Source of the DNA: an uncultured Sphingobacteriaceae bacterium
GTDB taxonomy: Bacteria > Bacteroidota > Bacteroidia > Sphingobacteriales > Sphingobacteriaceae
DNA: 51,377 nucleotides
NCBI GenBank assembly: GCA_946887045.1
Contig: CAMPKC010000029.1
Location: 1 to 51,377 of the forward strand
Direction: 5' to 3'
Both the position numbers and the translations under genes were made by a program. Under the pieces are notes generated by a model. That model was not told where the DNA came from. It searched no databases and saw only the letters and a list, made by a program, of their open reading frames with translations. The stretch's first letter is position 1; every line of letters begins with the position of its first letter. Shown here in pieces: positions 16,760 to 24,921 of this stretch.

Positions 16760-17735
16760 GGATGTACAACAGGGAGACTCAATTATCATAGAGTGGGTTG
16801 GGCCCGATGGAAAAGATAAAATAGGGATTATTGATTGTAATCTGAAAGGCACTGAAAATCCTGTTCTTGAATACCTGAAAACCAGTGGTTATACAGAGAT
16901 TGCCTTTATGATCCTCTCTCACCCCCACAGTGATCATTTTTCAGGTTTTTTGGAGCTGCTAAATTATGTGGAAGAAAACAAGATTATTGTAGGCAGGTTT
17001 GCTCATACAGTTGGTTTTGATGGAGCAGAAACGTATTGGAAATATTTTGAGTGGAATTCCGAATTAGAAGAGGTATTGCAAAAGCTAAAGCAAAAATGGT
17101 TTGCTTTGAGGAAAAGCAAAATAATCAAACGGCTTGACCATCTCACTGATGGCAAGGTTATGACGTTTGATAACTTAGCTTCGATCACATGTCTTGCTCC
17201 TTCGCACGATGACTTCCAGCGGTATCAAGCGAAAGTAAATATGAACGCCGCAGAAAACGTTGATAAAGCACGTAATGCGTCAAATCTTCTTTCCACAGTT
17301 TTAAAGTTGGAAATAAACGGCTATCATTTTTTATTTACTTCCGATGCTGAAAAGTCCGCCTTAGACGGAGCCATGGCGCGCGATAAGGAACATTTTGAAG
17401 GACTCAGGTTTCATGTATGTCAAATGGCTCATCACGGATCTAAAGTCAATCATTCGAGTGGATTTTGGAATGAAATAACCAATTTCCAGATTCAGAATGC
17501 TGTTGCTTCCGCAGGAATGGGTTATAAGCACCCTTCCGCGGACGTTGTAAGGGACTTTCACAGGCGTGGATATAAAGTGTACTGCACAAATATCGTTAAC
17601 GGCATGAGAGCCTTTGTAAATGACCTGGAAGAAGCAAAGAAGGCGCTAGATGATTTCAGTGAACTAGCTGAAGAATACAAAGAATCAAATGACAGAGCGT
17701 TTGTCCTCAAAGATGGCAAGGTCAGTCTGGAATGA
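16743..17735 (+). CDS. MBL-fold metallo-hydrolase (ComEC/Rec2-like domain)
   Basis: A soluble metallo-beta-lactamase fold protein of about 330 residues. It starts 'MKITFKDVQQGDSIIIEW', typical of the ComEC C-terminal family. The metal motif is 'LSHPHSDHFSG' (H60, H62, D64, H65) and a second metal ligand lies in 'MAHHGSKVNHSSG'. Such enzymes hydrolyse phosphodiester or nucleotide substrates. I prefer the ATG at 16743 over 16731 because the family begins this way. It overlaps the receiver gene and the DUF2971 gene, so it is a likely effector of this cassette. Confidence 0.85.
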   Translation: MKITFKDVQQGDSIIIEWVGPDGKDKIGIIDCNLKGTENPVLEYLKTSGYTEIAFMILSHPHSDHFSGFLELLNYVEENKIIVGRFAHTVGFDGAETYWKYFEWNSELEEVLQKLKQKWFALRKSKIIKRLDHLTDGKVMTFDNLASITCLAPSHDDFQRYQAKVNMNAAENVDKARNASNLLSTVLKLEINGYHFLFTSDAEKSALDGAMARDKEHFEGLRFHVCQMAHHGSKVNHSSGFWNEITNFQIQNAVASAGMGYKHPSADVVRDFHRRGYKVYCTNIVNGMRAFVNDLEEAKKALDDFSELAEEYKESNDRAFVLKDGKVSLE

Positions 17736-18178
17736 AAAAAAGTATTTTTAAATTTTACTGCATTAACGATTACTCAATCAGCGCATTAAAATCAAACCAG
17801 ATATATTGCAATCACTATACCGCGTTCAACGACCCGTTTGAGTGCTGGAATATCGAACAGTCCGGAATTCCGCATCCTGTCAGTGAAAAGAAACGCTTTG
17901 GTGCAGTTTACCGCGCTTGGGGTTTCGACGAAGCAGATTTTTCAGAAAATGGCATACAGCAGTTAAAAGAATATTGTGATCAGTTTGACAATGATTACAA
18001 CAGGGCAACAACGCGGTATACAGAAAGCGCCAGAATATCCTGCTTCAGCAGAGAAATAGCCAATTTATTAATGTGGTCCCACTATGTATATTCCGGCGAA
18101 ACTGGCCACCCCATTCCGTGGCAAACTGACTACCTAAAAGGCTGGCGAACGATTGCTTCAAATGCGATAGAATCGTGA
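17732..18178 (+). pseudogene. DUF2971-family protein, truncated by an IS21 end
   Basis: The first about 118 residues match DUF2971 ('NQIYCNHYTAFNDPFECW' and 'CFSREIANLLMWSHYVY'). DUF2971 proteins usually run to about 250 residues. Here the reading frame leaves family sequence at about 18089 and continues into foreign DNA made of IS21 terminal repeats ('TGHPIPWQTDYLKG'), ending at 18178. The gene overlaps the MBL gene by 4 bases, so it belonged to the same operon. The truncated product may be inactive. DUF2971 proteins are often found beside defence genes, but their activity is unknown to me. Confidence 0.7.
18090..18134. mobile_element. IS21-family terminal repeats (remnant)
   Basis: Two 23-bp-spaced repeats, ATTCCGGCGAAACTGGCCACC (18090-18110) and ATTCCGTGGCAAACTGACTACC (18113-18134), have the repeated form of IS21-family ends in Bacteroidota. 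The opposite-strand version of the same unit occurs at 45740-45779. This end interrupts the DUF2971 gene and faces an IstB remnant just beyond it, so it is the right end of a decayed IS21 copy. Confidence 0.65.
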
Positions 18179-18188
18179 TCAAAAGTAG

Positions 18189-18275
18189 TTATTTATTAGC
18201 GGTTATATTTTCCTGTATTTCCAACTCCGTTTTTCTCTTTTTTCTCATCGATTCACCGGTGAGTTCTAAGCGGTG
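18189..18275 (-). pseudogene. istB: IstB C-terminal remnant (IS21)
   Basis: The minus strand reads 'HRLELTGESMRKKRKTELE' and on to a TAA at 18189, the characteristic C-terminus of the IS21 helper ATPase IstB ('AHRxELxGESMRKK'). Further upstream the similarity fades, so the rest of istB and all of istA are gone. It lies 55 bases from the terminal repeats in the expected orientation. 18276-18434 shows nothing recognisable. Confidence 0.65.
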
Positions 18276-18434
18276 TGCACAGTAGCGCGTTCGCCAAAAT
18301 AAGACACAGAAAGCCTAATTTTTAAAGTTGGAGCGTTAGGCCTATCCCAGAAACTTATTACAAAAAATCGCGGTTCAGCGCATTGCTCTAGGCAGCTATA
18401 TCTTCAAAGAATATTACCCAAAGCAGAGGTATTA

Positions 18435-19244
18435 TCAGCGACCCGATTCTAGGAGCCGAATTAACTCTTCGAGGGTTAAGGGAGGATTAGCTTTGTGAGC
18501 CATTCGGTGGCAATTGGCACAAAGTGGAACCAGATCTTCGGCAGGATTTACCATGTAGTTTTCGCCCATCCGTGATACTGGCGTTTTGTGGTGAATTTCT
18601 ATAAACCCACTTCCGATGGCACCATATTTTTCCTCAAAGTCAAATCCACATACTTTGCATTTCGTTCCATGAATGGTAATCGCCGCAGCCCTGTTTGAGG
18701 GATTGCGTTCGTATCTGGTTACTTCCACATAGAACTGGTTCCCTTCGCTAAAGGCCAGAGGCTCTTCTGTTGAGGCTGCTTCCGTAGACTCAAGAGGCAG
18801 TAAGGCGAGAACCAGAGCAAGACAGCTACTCGCAGCTTCCAAAGCTACAGAATGATCGTCACTACGGTCTGACAGAAAAGTGCACTGCAATTCAAACCTA
18901 TCAAGATTGCCTGAAGGCATCAGGTCGGTGTCGACGGCAGAGCCATTTAATCTTAATAGCACTCTGATACCATGCTTCAGGAACGCTTTTGCAAGGCCGG
19001 AAAATTCACTGCGCTGTTCCGGTGAGCTTTCACTCATGGTTCTTAGCAGGGCCGCTGCAAAAGAGTCCGGCCTGAAAATAGCATTCACAGATCGCCAACC
19101 TATAACGATTTCAATACCGAAGCCATTTGGTGCTTCGATGTCCTCAACGCGCAACAAGCCCTTTTTGTCAGACATATGTGATACTGACAGCTCAAGATTA
19201 AAGCGGGTGCTGAGATTTTCGGCAAGGAGATTCCATTCTACCAT
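18435..19244 (-). CDS. HNH endonuclease of the second defence cassette
   Basis: A 269-residue protein. The C-terminal about 90 residues are an HNH nuclease: 'GTKCKVCGFDFEEKYG', 'GFIEIHHKTPVS', 'NPAEDLVPLCANCHRMAH', giving the two CxxC pairs and the HH-N-H metal and catalytic residues. The N-terminal about 170 residues are unassigned and could be a target-binding or partner domain. Its start overlaps the GHKL gene stop by one base (TGATG), so translation is coupled. Last gene of the minus-strand operon and the likely DNA-cutting component. Confidence 0.9.
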   Translation of the reverse strand: MVEWNLLAENLSTRFNLELSVSHMSDKKGLLRVEDIEAPNGFGIEIVIGWRSVNAIFRPDSFAAALLRTMSESSPEQRSEFSGLAKAFLKHGIRVLLRLNGSAVDTDLMPSGNLDRFELQCTFLSDRSDDHSVALEAASSCLALVLALLPLESTEAASTEEPLAFSEGNQFYVEVTRYERNPSNRAAAITIHGTKCKVCGFDFEEKYGAIGSGFIEIHHKTPVSRMGENYMVNPAEDLVPLCANCHRMAHKANPPLTLEELIRLLESGR

Positions 19245-20845
19245 CAGTCTTCGTCTGGTGCATTAGGCATGTCCTCTACCAGGTTCCGAAGCAGACGTGA
19301 TACTTCGAACCTCATCTCTTCAAATTTTCTCTTGGTATCATCACTTATACACCCAAGTTCAGCAGCACATAATGCCCATAACATACTATCGAGACCCTGT
19401 ATCATCACACTGGATTCCTTATTCGGAACGTACACCTTTCCGTAGTAAGGATGGCTCGTATTAATCTGTACGCCTTGGTTTCCGGATATGTAAGCAGGTT
19501 CAAACAGCAGGCCATTCAGGATTTCAGGAACCGGCTTGATATGCAGCTCGTTTGGAGATTCTGCCTCCATAACCTTAATCTTGATCCGGGCTTTCCCACC
19601 TTTATTGTGAACGGTAGCAACACCGGTCTGACCGTCATATTCATCCAGTCGGGCCGTCTTTAATGCATCTGCTTTGCCATGAATTGCATTGTTTGATGCA
19701 GCATGAAGAAGTGCACTTGCGGCAGAGGACTTTGCAACCTGACCTTTTCGGGATAAATCTTCTGCTGCCCTACGTGGACCGGACAGAAACTTGTCCCGCA
19801 GCCAGTCATATAGTTCACTGGCAAGAAGTATTCTTGACTTTTTAATGTCAACCTGAAACGCTTCGTCGAGGAGATGGTCGAAAGAAAGTTCAACCCGGCA
19901 AAGGCTGAAGTGAGGTTCTTTCCTGTACATGTCGAGCCAGTCAGGGCCGTGGATCAGGCGGTTTTCGCGATAAACATATATCCCCTGCATGTCATTACCG
20001 AGTTTCGCGGTTTTCACAAGGGACTGATCCTTGAAGTCTTCCTTTCTCGAAAGGACAAACGCCCGAACATTAAAGGAAGCTTTGGTCCCATCTGCCAGTT
20101 CGAGCTCAACTTTTCTTTCGAGCATTGGTGCTTTGGTCTCCGCAATGCAGAACGGATCCCAAGGTTCAACGTCAACACCGTTAACACTTATTCTCAGATG
20201 ACGTTCACGTTCATCAGTTTCATCAATGAAACGCTGGTACACCATTGCTATATGCTGCCTTAATTGATCAAGATAACGGTCTTTCGCTTTCCTCGCTGCC
20301 GCTCCCCCTTGTCTTTTATATTCGGCCAGAATCCGGTCAATCTTGTCCCAGATTACGACCGTTCCCGAGTGTTCCGGTGCATAGTTATCAAGCAGTTCTT
20401 TCTCATCTGCTGAAGCGTTATTGATTGATATGCTCCATCCGGAGGTAGGTACGCTATCCAGATCCCAAGTTGCTGATAGTGGGGCTGAATCAGCCTTGTC
20501 GCGGGAAACGAGAGTAAGCTTCCTGCAAAATGCCGTAGAGGCAGTTTTTAATCCCATTCCAAATTTTCCAAGGCTGGCACGATCGCTACGTTCTTTCGAT
20601 CCATACCGGAGGGCATTAATCAGCCCTGCCCGGTCCATACCCTGTCCGTCATCTGCAATTGCGATCCAAACAGTCCCTTTAGGGTCCATTTCCATCACAA
20701 CGTGAATTTTATTAGCCCCTGCAGCAATAGAGTTGTCAATGATATCTGCAACTGCGGTATTAAATTCGTAGCCTGTGTCGCGTAGGCCTTCGGCTACGCG
20801 GACTGCGTCAGGAGCACATTCAATAAGTTCAGCCTCGTTACTCAT
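19244..20845 (-). CDS. MutL/MORC-like GHKL ATPase
   Basis: A 533-residue ATPase with an N-terminal Hsp90/MutL-type fold: N-box 'AVADIIDNSIAAGAN' (D34, N38), G1 'IADDGQGMD' (D65-M70) and G2 'SLGKFGMGLKTAS' (91-103), then an S5-like domain. The usual catalytic Glu of the N-box is Asp34 here. The C-terminal about 200 residues are unassigned. MutL/MORC-like ATPases next to SNF2 ATPases and nucleases are known from comparative genomics of restriction-type loci. It may act as an ATP-driven clamp that passes a signal to the HNH nuclease. It is 10 bases behind the EcoRII-N-like gene. Confidence 0.9.
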   Translation of the reverse strand: MSNEAELIECAPDAVRVAEGLRDTGYEFNTAVADIIDNSIAAGANKIHVVMEMDPKGTVWIAIADDGQGMDRAGLINALRYGSKERSDRASLGKFGMGLKTASTAFCRKLTLVSRDKADSAPLSATWDLDSVPTSGWSISINNASADEKELLDNYAPEHSGTVVIWDKIDRILAEYKRQGGAAARKAKDRYLDQLRQHIAMVYQRFIDETDERERHLRISVNGVDVEPWDPFCIAETKAPMLERKVELELADGTKASFNVRAFVLSRKEDFKDQSLVKTAKLGNDMQGIYVYRENRLIHGPDWLDMYRKEPHFSLCRVELSFDHLLDEAFQVDIKKSRILLASELYDWLRDKFLSGPRRAAEDLSRKGQVAKSSAASALLHAASNNAIHGKADALKTARLDEYDGQTGVATVHNKGGKARIKIKVMEAESPNELHIKPVPEILNGLLFEPAYISGNQGVQINTSHPYYGKVYVPNKESSVMIQGLDSMLWALCAAELGCISDDTKRKFEEMRFEVSRLLRNLVEDMPNAPDED

Positions 20846-20855
20846 AGATCACTTT

Positions 20856-21281
20856 TTACTTCTTTAAATTAATTACTTTCCATGCACCGGACAGTTTTAA
20901 TACATCGTCATCGGCACTGCCTACTTTGCGGATAAGCTTCACATGTCTTCTGCCTTCCGCGTTTATGGACAGCTCGATCTGGTCACCAACCTTCGCGTTG
21001 TTGGCGCGCAGATATTTGGTCATCCATGTAAGCCTGTATTCGTTTCTGGTGCCACCGAAAAACCTGTTATTATAATATATAAACACAAAGTCCCATTTCG
21101 TCACGTCGTCCTGTTCATAAAACGAAAGTGGCTGCCGGGGATTTTTTGACGTTCTGGTCAATGCAGGAAAATAGGAAAGGATTTCAGGATTTTTCGGCAC
21201 GAGAATACCCGCCTGATGTCCGCCTGTTTCCCCCAGATCGTTGGGGCTTAAAGTCTTCTGAATAGCACATGTTGTCGTCAT
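20856..21281 (-). CDS. Stand-alone EcoRII-N-like (B3) DNA-recognition protein
   Basis: A 141-residue protein made only of the EcoRII N-terminal-like domain: 'LSPNDLGETGGHQAGILVPK' and 'FIYYNNRFFGGTRNEYRLTWM'. These two blocks are the recognition-loop region of EcoRII, where the domain binds its CCWGG effector copy. There is no nuclease domain, so it would provide DNA recognition for the neighbouring SNF2 and GHKL proteins. Its ATG overlaps the SNF2 stop (ATGA). Same domain as the N-terminus of the 906-residue protein at 13263. Confidence 0.88.
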   Translation of the reverse strand: MTTTCAIQKTLSPNDLGETGGHQAGILVPKNPEILSYFPALTRTSKNPRQPLSFYEQDDVTKWDFVFIYYNNRFFGGTRNEYRLTWMTKYLRANNAKVGDQIELSINAEGRRHVKLIRKVGSADDDVLKLSGAWKVINLKK

Positions 21282-23176
21282 TTCATGCCTCCCACGTTTC
21301 TTAAAGGTGAAACCTCCATTGCCCTGGCAATACTCAGTGAGTCTTCATCTCCCTCATGTCCCGTTACAGCTTCCCGGGCGATACCCCGTTTGGTTAAAAG
21401 CCTAGCCATTATCACATCTTCAACCGTATCGGCATAGAAAAAATGGTGCACCGTTACAGGACGTGTCTGTGTACGGCGGTAGGCACGGGCGGAGGCCTGA
21501 TCCTCTAGCGCCGGATTCCATTCGGGATTATAGTGTATCACATGGTTTGCAGCTGTAATGTTCAGCCCCGTGCCAGCAGCGATGGGATTCAGAACGAATG
21601 CTCCTGGTCCTTTATGGTTAGAGAAATCATCAATCATGGGCTGCCGCATTTCAACAGGAACACGGCCGTCAATCGACCGCACCCAAAGGTGTGGAAATCG
21701 TTTCGGTAAATCAGAGGTAATTAAATCACTCATATCTAGATAGCTGGTAAAAATAAGAACTTTTTCTCCCGCCTCGAAAATCTCTTCAAGAACTTCCAGA
21801 AGACGACGGTATTTGGGATTTTCATCGACGGGCATTCTGTTACCGGGCTCTACCAGATCCGGGTGTGCACAGAACTGGCGAAGCTTGCCTATGGCGACCA
21901 GGGAGCCTCGGCCACCATACTGCGCCATAATCTCATTTCTTATCCGTTCATAACCTGATGCCATGTCAGGCGTTAAAGTCAGAGCCTGATCGATGTCTAT
22001 TCTGGGAGGGAGATCTTTGGCAACTTCCAGAATGCGTCGTCGTAATAAAATTGGAGCTACCAGTGGCGCAAGGAGTGAAGCATCGGCTTCATTGTTATAG
22101 AAAGAGGCTTCAAAGCTGTTTCTGTCTCCGAGTAAACCAGGAAGTGCAAAATCAGCAATAGACCATAAATCCGTAAGCCTGTTTTCGACCGGAGTACCGG
22201 TAACGGCAACAGAATTTCGCCTGGGAATCTGTTTCACCGCTCTTGTTCGCTGTGCATCCGGATTTTTGATATTCTGGGCTTCATCGAGCGTTACAACGTT
22301 CCAACCGGTTGATGATAAAAGTATTTCGTCCCTGATTGCTGTTTCGTAGGATGCAACAACAACATCAAAGCCGTTGAATATCGCTGGTTGACCTGTACGA
22401 TGTGCACCTGCATGTATCAATATTGACAATTGAGGTGCAAAGCGGTGAAGTTCCCTTCTCCAGTTTTCAAGTAGCGTAGCAGGGCAGATTACTAGGTTCG
22501 GCCCTCTGCCCATTTTCTTTTCAATCGCAAGCAGGCTTATTATCTGAAGTGTTTTACCAAGTCCCATTTCGTCTGCAAGAATGCACCCGAGCGATTCATC
22601 GGATATGTGGGAGAGAAAGCGTACTCCGGACTTCTGGTAGGGGAAAAGTTCTGCATTTACTTCCGGCAGAATAAAGCCATCGTCCGCGGCATCGATCTGC
22701 TCGATTGATGTACTATCAAATACTGGAATATCCAGCCGGTCCTTACCTTTTAGCCAGATCATCTGTCCAACGTTGATTTTGCCGGGCACCTGTATGCCTT
22801 TTTCATCCAACGCGTCAAGAGCTTCCTGAAGGGAAACGTCCAGCGGATACCATGTACCGTTATTAATTGTCTGATCGATACTATTCAGGCTGATGAAAGT
22901 CTGATTGGTTACCGTGCTGAAATGAATGGAAAGGTCCTTTAACCCTGAGCCGCTGATCATAAGGCCCACTTCCAGCGGGAAACGACTGAATTTCAGATTC
23001 GGGAGATCCTCAGATGGAGCCTGTGTTTCAAATCCTTCGATCTGACTTTTTTCAAACTGCGCTTCCCATATCGCCATTGCAGGAATTTCGACTTCCCTAT
23101 CGCCGGACAGTAATACAAGTTTTGTCCGTGTCTCGTCTTGGCTCCATCGAGCGTTATAAATATTGGGAGCACTCAT
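21278..23176 (-). CDS. SNF2-family DNA-dependent ATPase
   Basis: A 632-residue Swi2/Snf2 translocase. N-terminal about 180 residues unassigned; then Walker A 'ILADEMGLGKTLQ' (K208), DEAQ box 'VVTLDEAQNIKNP', 'VAVTGTPVENRLTDLWS', and the helicase C domain with 'VLIFTSYLDMSD', 'LNPIAAGTGLNITAANHVIHYNPEWNPALEDQASARAYRRTQTRPV'. Predicted to move along or remodel DNA using ATP, not to unwind it. First gene of the minus-strand operon; no clear promoter consensus was found in the 282 bases upstream, which otherwise look empty. Confidence 0.92.
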   Translation of the reverse strand: MSAPNIYNARWSQDETRTKLVLLSGDREVEIPAMAIWEAQFEKSQIEGFETQAPSEDLPNLKFSRFPLEVGLMISGSGLKDLSIHFSTVTNQTFISLNSIDQTINNGTWYPLDVSLQEALDALDEKGIQVPGKINVGQMIWLKGKDRLDIPVFDSTSIEQIDAADDGFILPEVNAELFPYQKSGVRFLSHISDESLGCILADEMGLGKTLQIISLLAIEKKMGRGPNLVICPATLLENWRRELHRFAPQLSILIHAGAHRTGQPAIFNGFDVVVASYETAIRDEILLSSTGWNVVTLDEAQNIKNPDAQRTRAVKQIPRRNSVAVTGTPVENRLTDLWSIADFALPGLLGDRNSFEASFYNNEADASLLAPLVAPILLRRRILEVAKDLPPRIDIDQALTLTPDMASGYERIRNEIMAQYGGRGSLVAIGKLRQFCAHPDLVEPGNRMPVDENPKYRRLLEVLEEIFEAGEKVLIFTSYLDMSDLITSDLPKRFPHLWVRSIDGRVPVEMRQPMIDDFSNHKGPGAFVLNPIAAGTGLNITAANHVIHYNPEWNPALEDQASARAYRRTQTRPVTVHHFFYADTVEDVIMARLLTKRGIAREAVTGHEGDEDSLSIARAMEVSPLRNVGGMK

Positions 23177-23458
23177 TTTGTTTCCGGTTGTATTCTGAAT
23201 TTCGACCTGATTTGATCACCCGAATATATCTATTTTGAAATGAATTTTTCGAATCAGCCATTCATGGCGCATTTCAATTACACTTATAGTATCTTTAATA
23301 CTGGATGCGCTTTTACAACATTAGTAAAACGTTTTTTTATTACTTACGGCAAGTAGTTGAGATCTTGGGGTTTAACCGAAACCGTTATGTCCGGTAATCG
23401 CCAGATAGTTTTATAGCCCAAGCTTGAAATTGTCCGAGGACATCATGGCAGAAATAAT

Positions 23459-24724
23459 CTAGCGGGAATTCTGTAAATCAAATTCTACAGAATCAAACTC
23501 CCTGTTAACTTCCACCTCTTGCATTTCACAGCATTGCCTTATTATCATGTCAAGCACCGTTTCAATTCTGGAATAATTATAAGCAGGAATCTTTTCACGT
23601 TGGCTTAAAAACTTCCGCATGTAATCCGTCTTTTTAACCAATTCTCCTTGGTAAGCGCCCATTCTCGAGTTGAAATTATTCCATCTTACGCAAGCATGAT
23701 CCGGCAAGTCGAGATAGCACTCAATTGCTGCACCTTGTCCATTTATATTGGCTTTGTGGGATCCATTTGGGCCGACGGTGTTGAACTGTTCAAAATCTTC
23801 CATATCCGGTAATTTTAAAACACGCATATTTTCCAGTAATCGAAGCTCATGACACCGGTGATAGGTCTCAACTCCTGCAACATCGTTATCAAAAAGGATA
23901 ACAACATTGTTTTGTACTGATATCTTAATCAGTCCCCTAAGAAAATTGACCATGTTACCCGTTCCTGCAAAGGGATAACCGTCCTCCATATCTACGTACT
24001 CAAAGAAATCTGCTAAATGAGGTTTTAACAGCTTGAAAGCATGTTTTATTACTTTAGTGTCTGAACTCCCCTCGGTTACTATTAAAAACCTTTTGCTACG
24101 CTCCGGCAATCTTGCAAAATCGCTCCTTTTAGCCCACCCGTTTTCTTCTAGGTCTTTAAATCCCCAGATTACAGGTAAATTCTTTGCAGACGGATTGTTA
24201 GCTAATAGCATCAGAATCGTGTGGGGACTTAAATTTTCCATGGCATATCCAGCATCGAACTGAACATACTTTGGGTCTTCAACGATCGTCTCAAGTCCAA
24301 GCCGCGGAAATAATTCCCGCCGAAAGAATTTGCCAAAATCCTCGCCACCCTCCCCATAATTGTGTGAGATGGTTTGAACGTTAACAGTTTCCAAGGCTTT
24401 TTTCAGTTGATCAAAGTGGAACTTCCCAGTTTCTAAACCGTTCAATTCGGTGAGATAACGAAACTCTTTCCTGCAATAATCAAGTGTGTAACCAAGTAAT
24501 TTGATTCGGTCGATAACCTCACAAAGGGGCTTCGACAGGCCCTCCTTATATTGCGTAATAACCTCCCATTCATACTCTTTGTCCAGTATGGGATCGCCAG
24601 CATAGTAATAAGGCACATCCTGGAGGTCAGACGCTTGAAACAACCCACTATAATCAGAAAAGGAGTGGTTTTTACCCCAGGCTATTTCAAGCCTGCCAAC
24701 TGATAAAAGTATCATTGATCCCAT
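23459..24724 (-). CDS. HEPN/Toprim-type protein
   Basis: 421 residues. The N-terminus 'LLSVGRLEIAWGKNHSFSDYSGLF' matches the HEPN/Toprim-associated N-terminal domain. A Toprim domain follows in the middle, with Glu218 in 'LIVTEGSSDTK' and the DxD pair D279/D281 in 'ILFDNDVAG', and a charged C-terminal part. Toprim nucleases of this kind are frequent in anti-phage loci and are thought to cleave nucleic acid. 'TAGGAGCACAAT' before the ATG resembles a ribosome binding site. It is on the same strand as the SNF2 operon but separated by about 280 bases, so it may be an independent defence gene. Confidence 0.8.
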   Translation of the reverse strand: MGSMILLSVGRLEIAWGKNHSFSDYSGLFQASDLQDVPYYYAGDPILDKEYEWEVITQYKEGLSKPLCEVIDRIKLLGYTLDYCRKEFRYLTELNGLETGKFHFDQLKKALETVNVQTISHNYGEGGEDFGKFFRRELFPRLGLETIVEDPKYVQFDAGYAMENLSPHTILMLLANNPSAKNLPVIWGFKDLEENGWAKRSDFARLPERSKRFLIVTEGSSDTKVIKHAFKLLKPHLADFFEYVDMEDGYPFAGTGNMVNFLRGLIKISVQNNVVILFDNDVAGVETYHRCHELRLLENMRVLKLPDMEDFEQFNTVGPNGSHKANINGQGAAIECYLDLPDHACVRWNNFNSRMGAYQGELVKKTDYMRKFLSQREKIPAYNYSRIETVLDMIIRQCCEMQEVEVNREFDSVEFDLQNSR

Positions 24725-24921
24725 ATTGTGCTCCTAATTTGATGAAACTAAGATACTAAATGAATTCTTTTGACAGCGCAGAGGAACATAAACCGTTTTA
24801 TTCGGGCTGTAAAAGCAGATTCTGTATACAAAAGCTCTCTGTATTGATGGAAGATATGTGTGAAAATTATAATGATAACTGCAGTTAAGCAGTTTTTTAT
24901 GGTTATTTCTCATTACCTGTC

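Noticed and set aside
10272..18178. BREX, DISARM or Zorya assignment for the first cassette
   Set aside because: No PglZ, DrmA/B or ZorA/B-type gene is present; the gene set is EcoRII-like with signalling additions.
23390..23400. TGTCCGGTAAT matching the iteron core
   Set aside because: A single copy far from the origin (another near 27480); no array, so probably chance.
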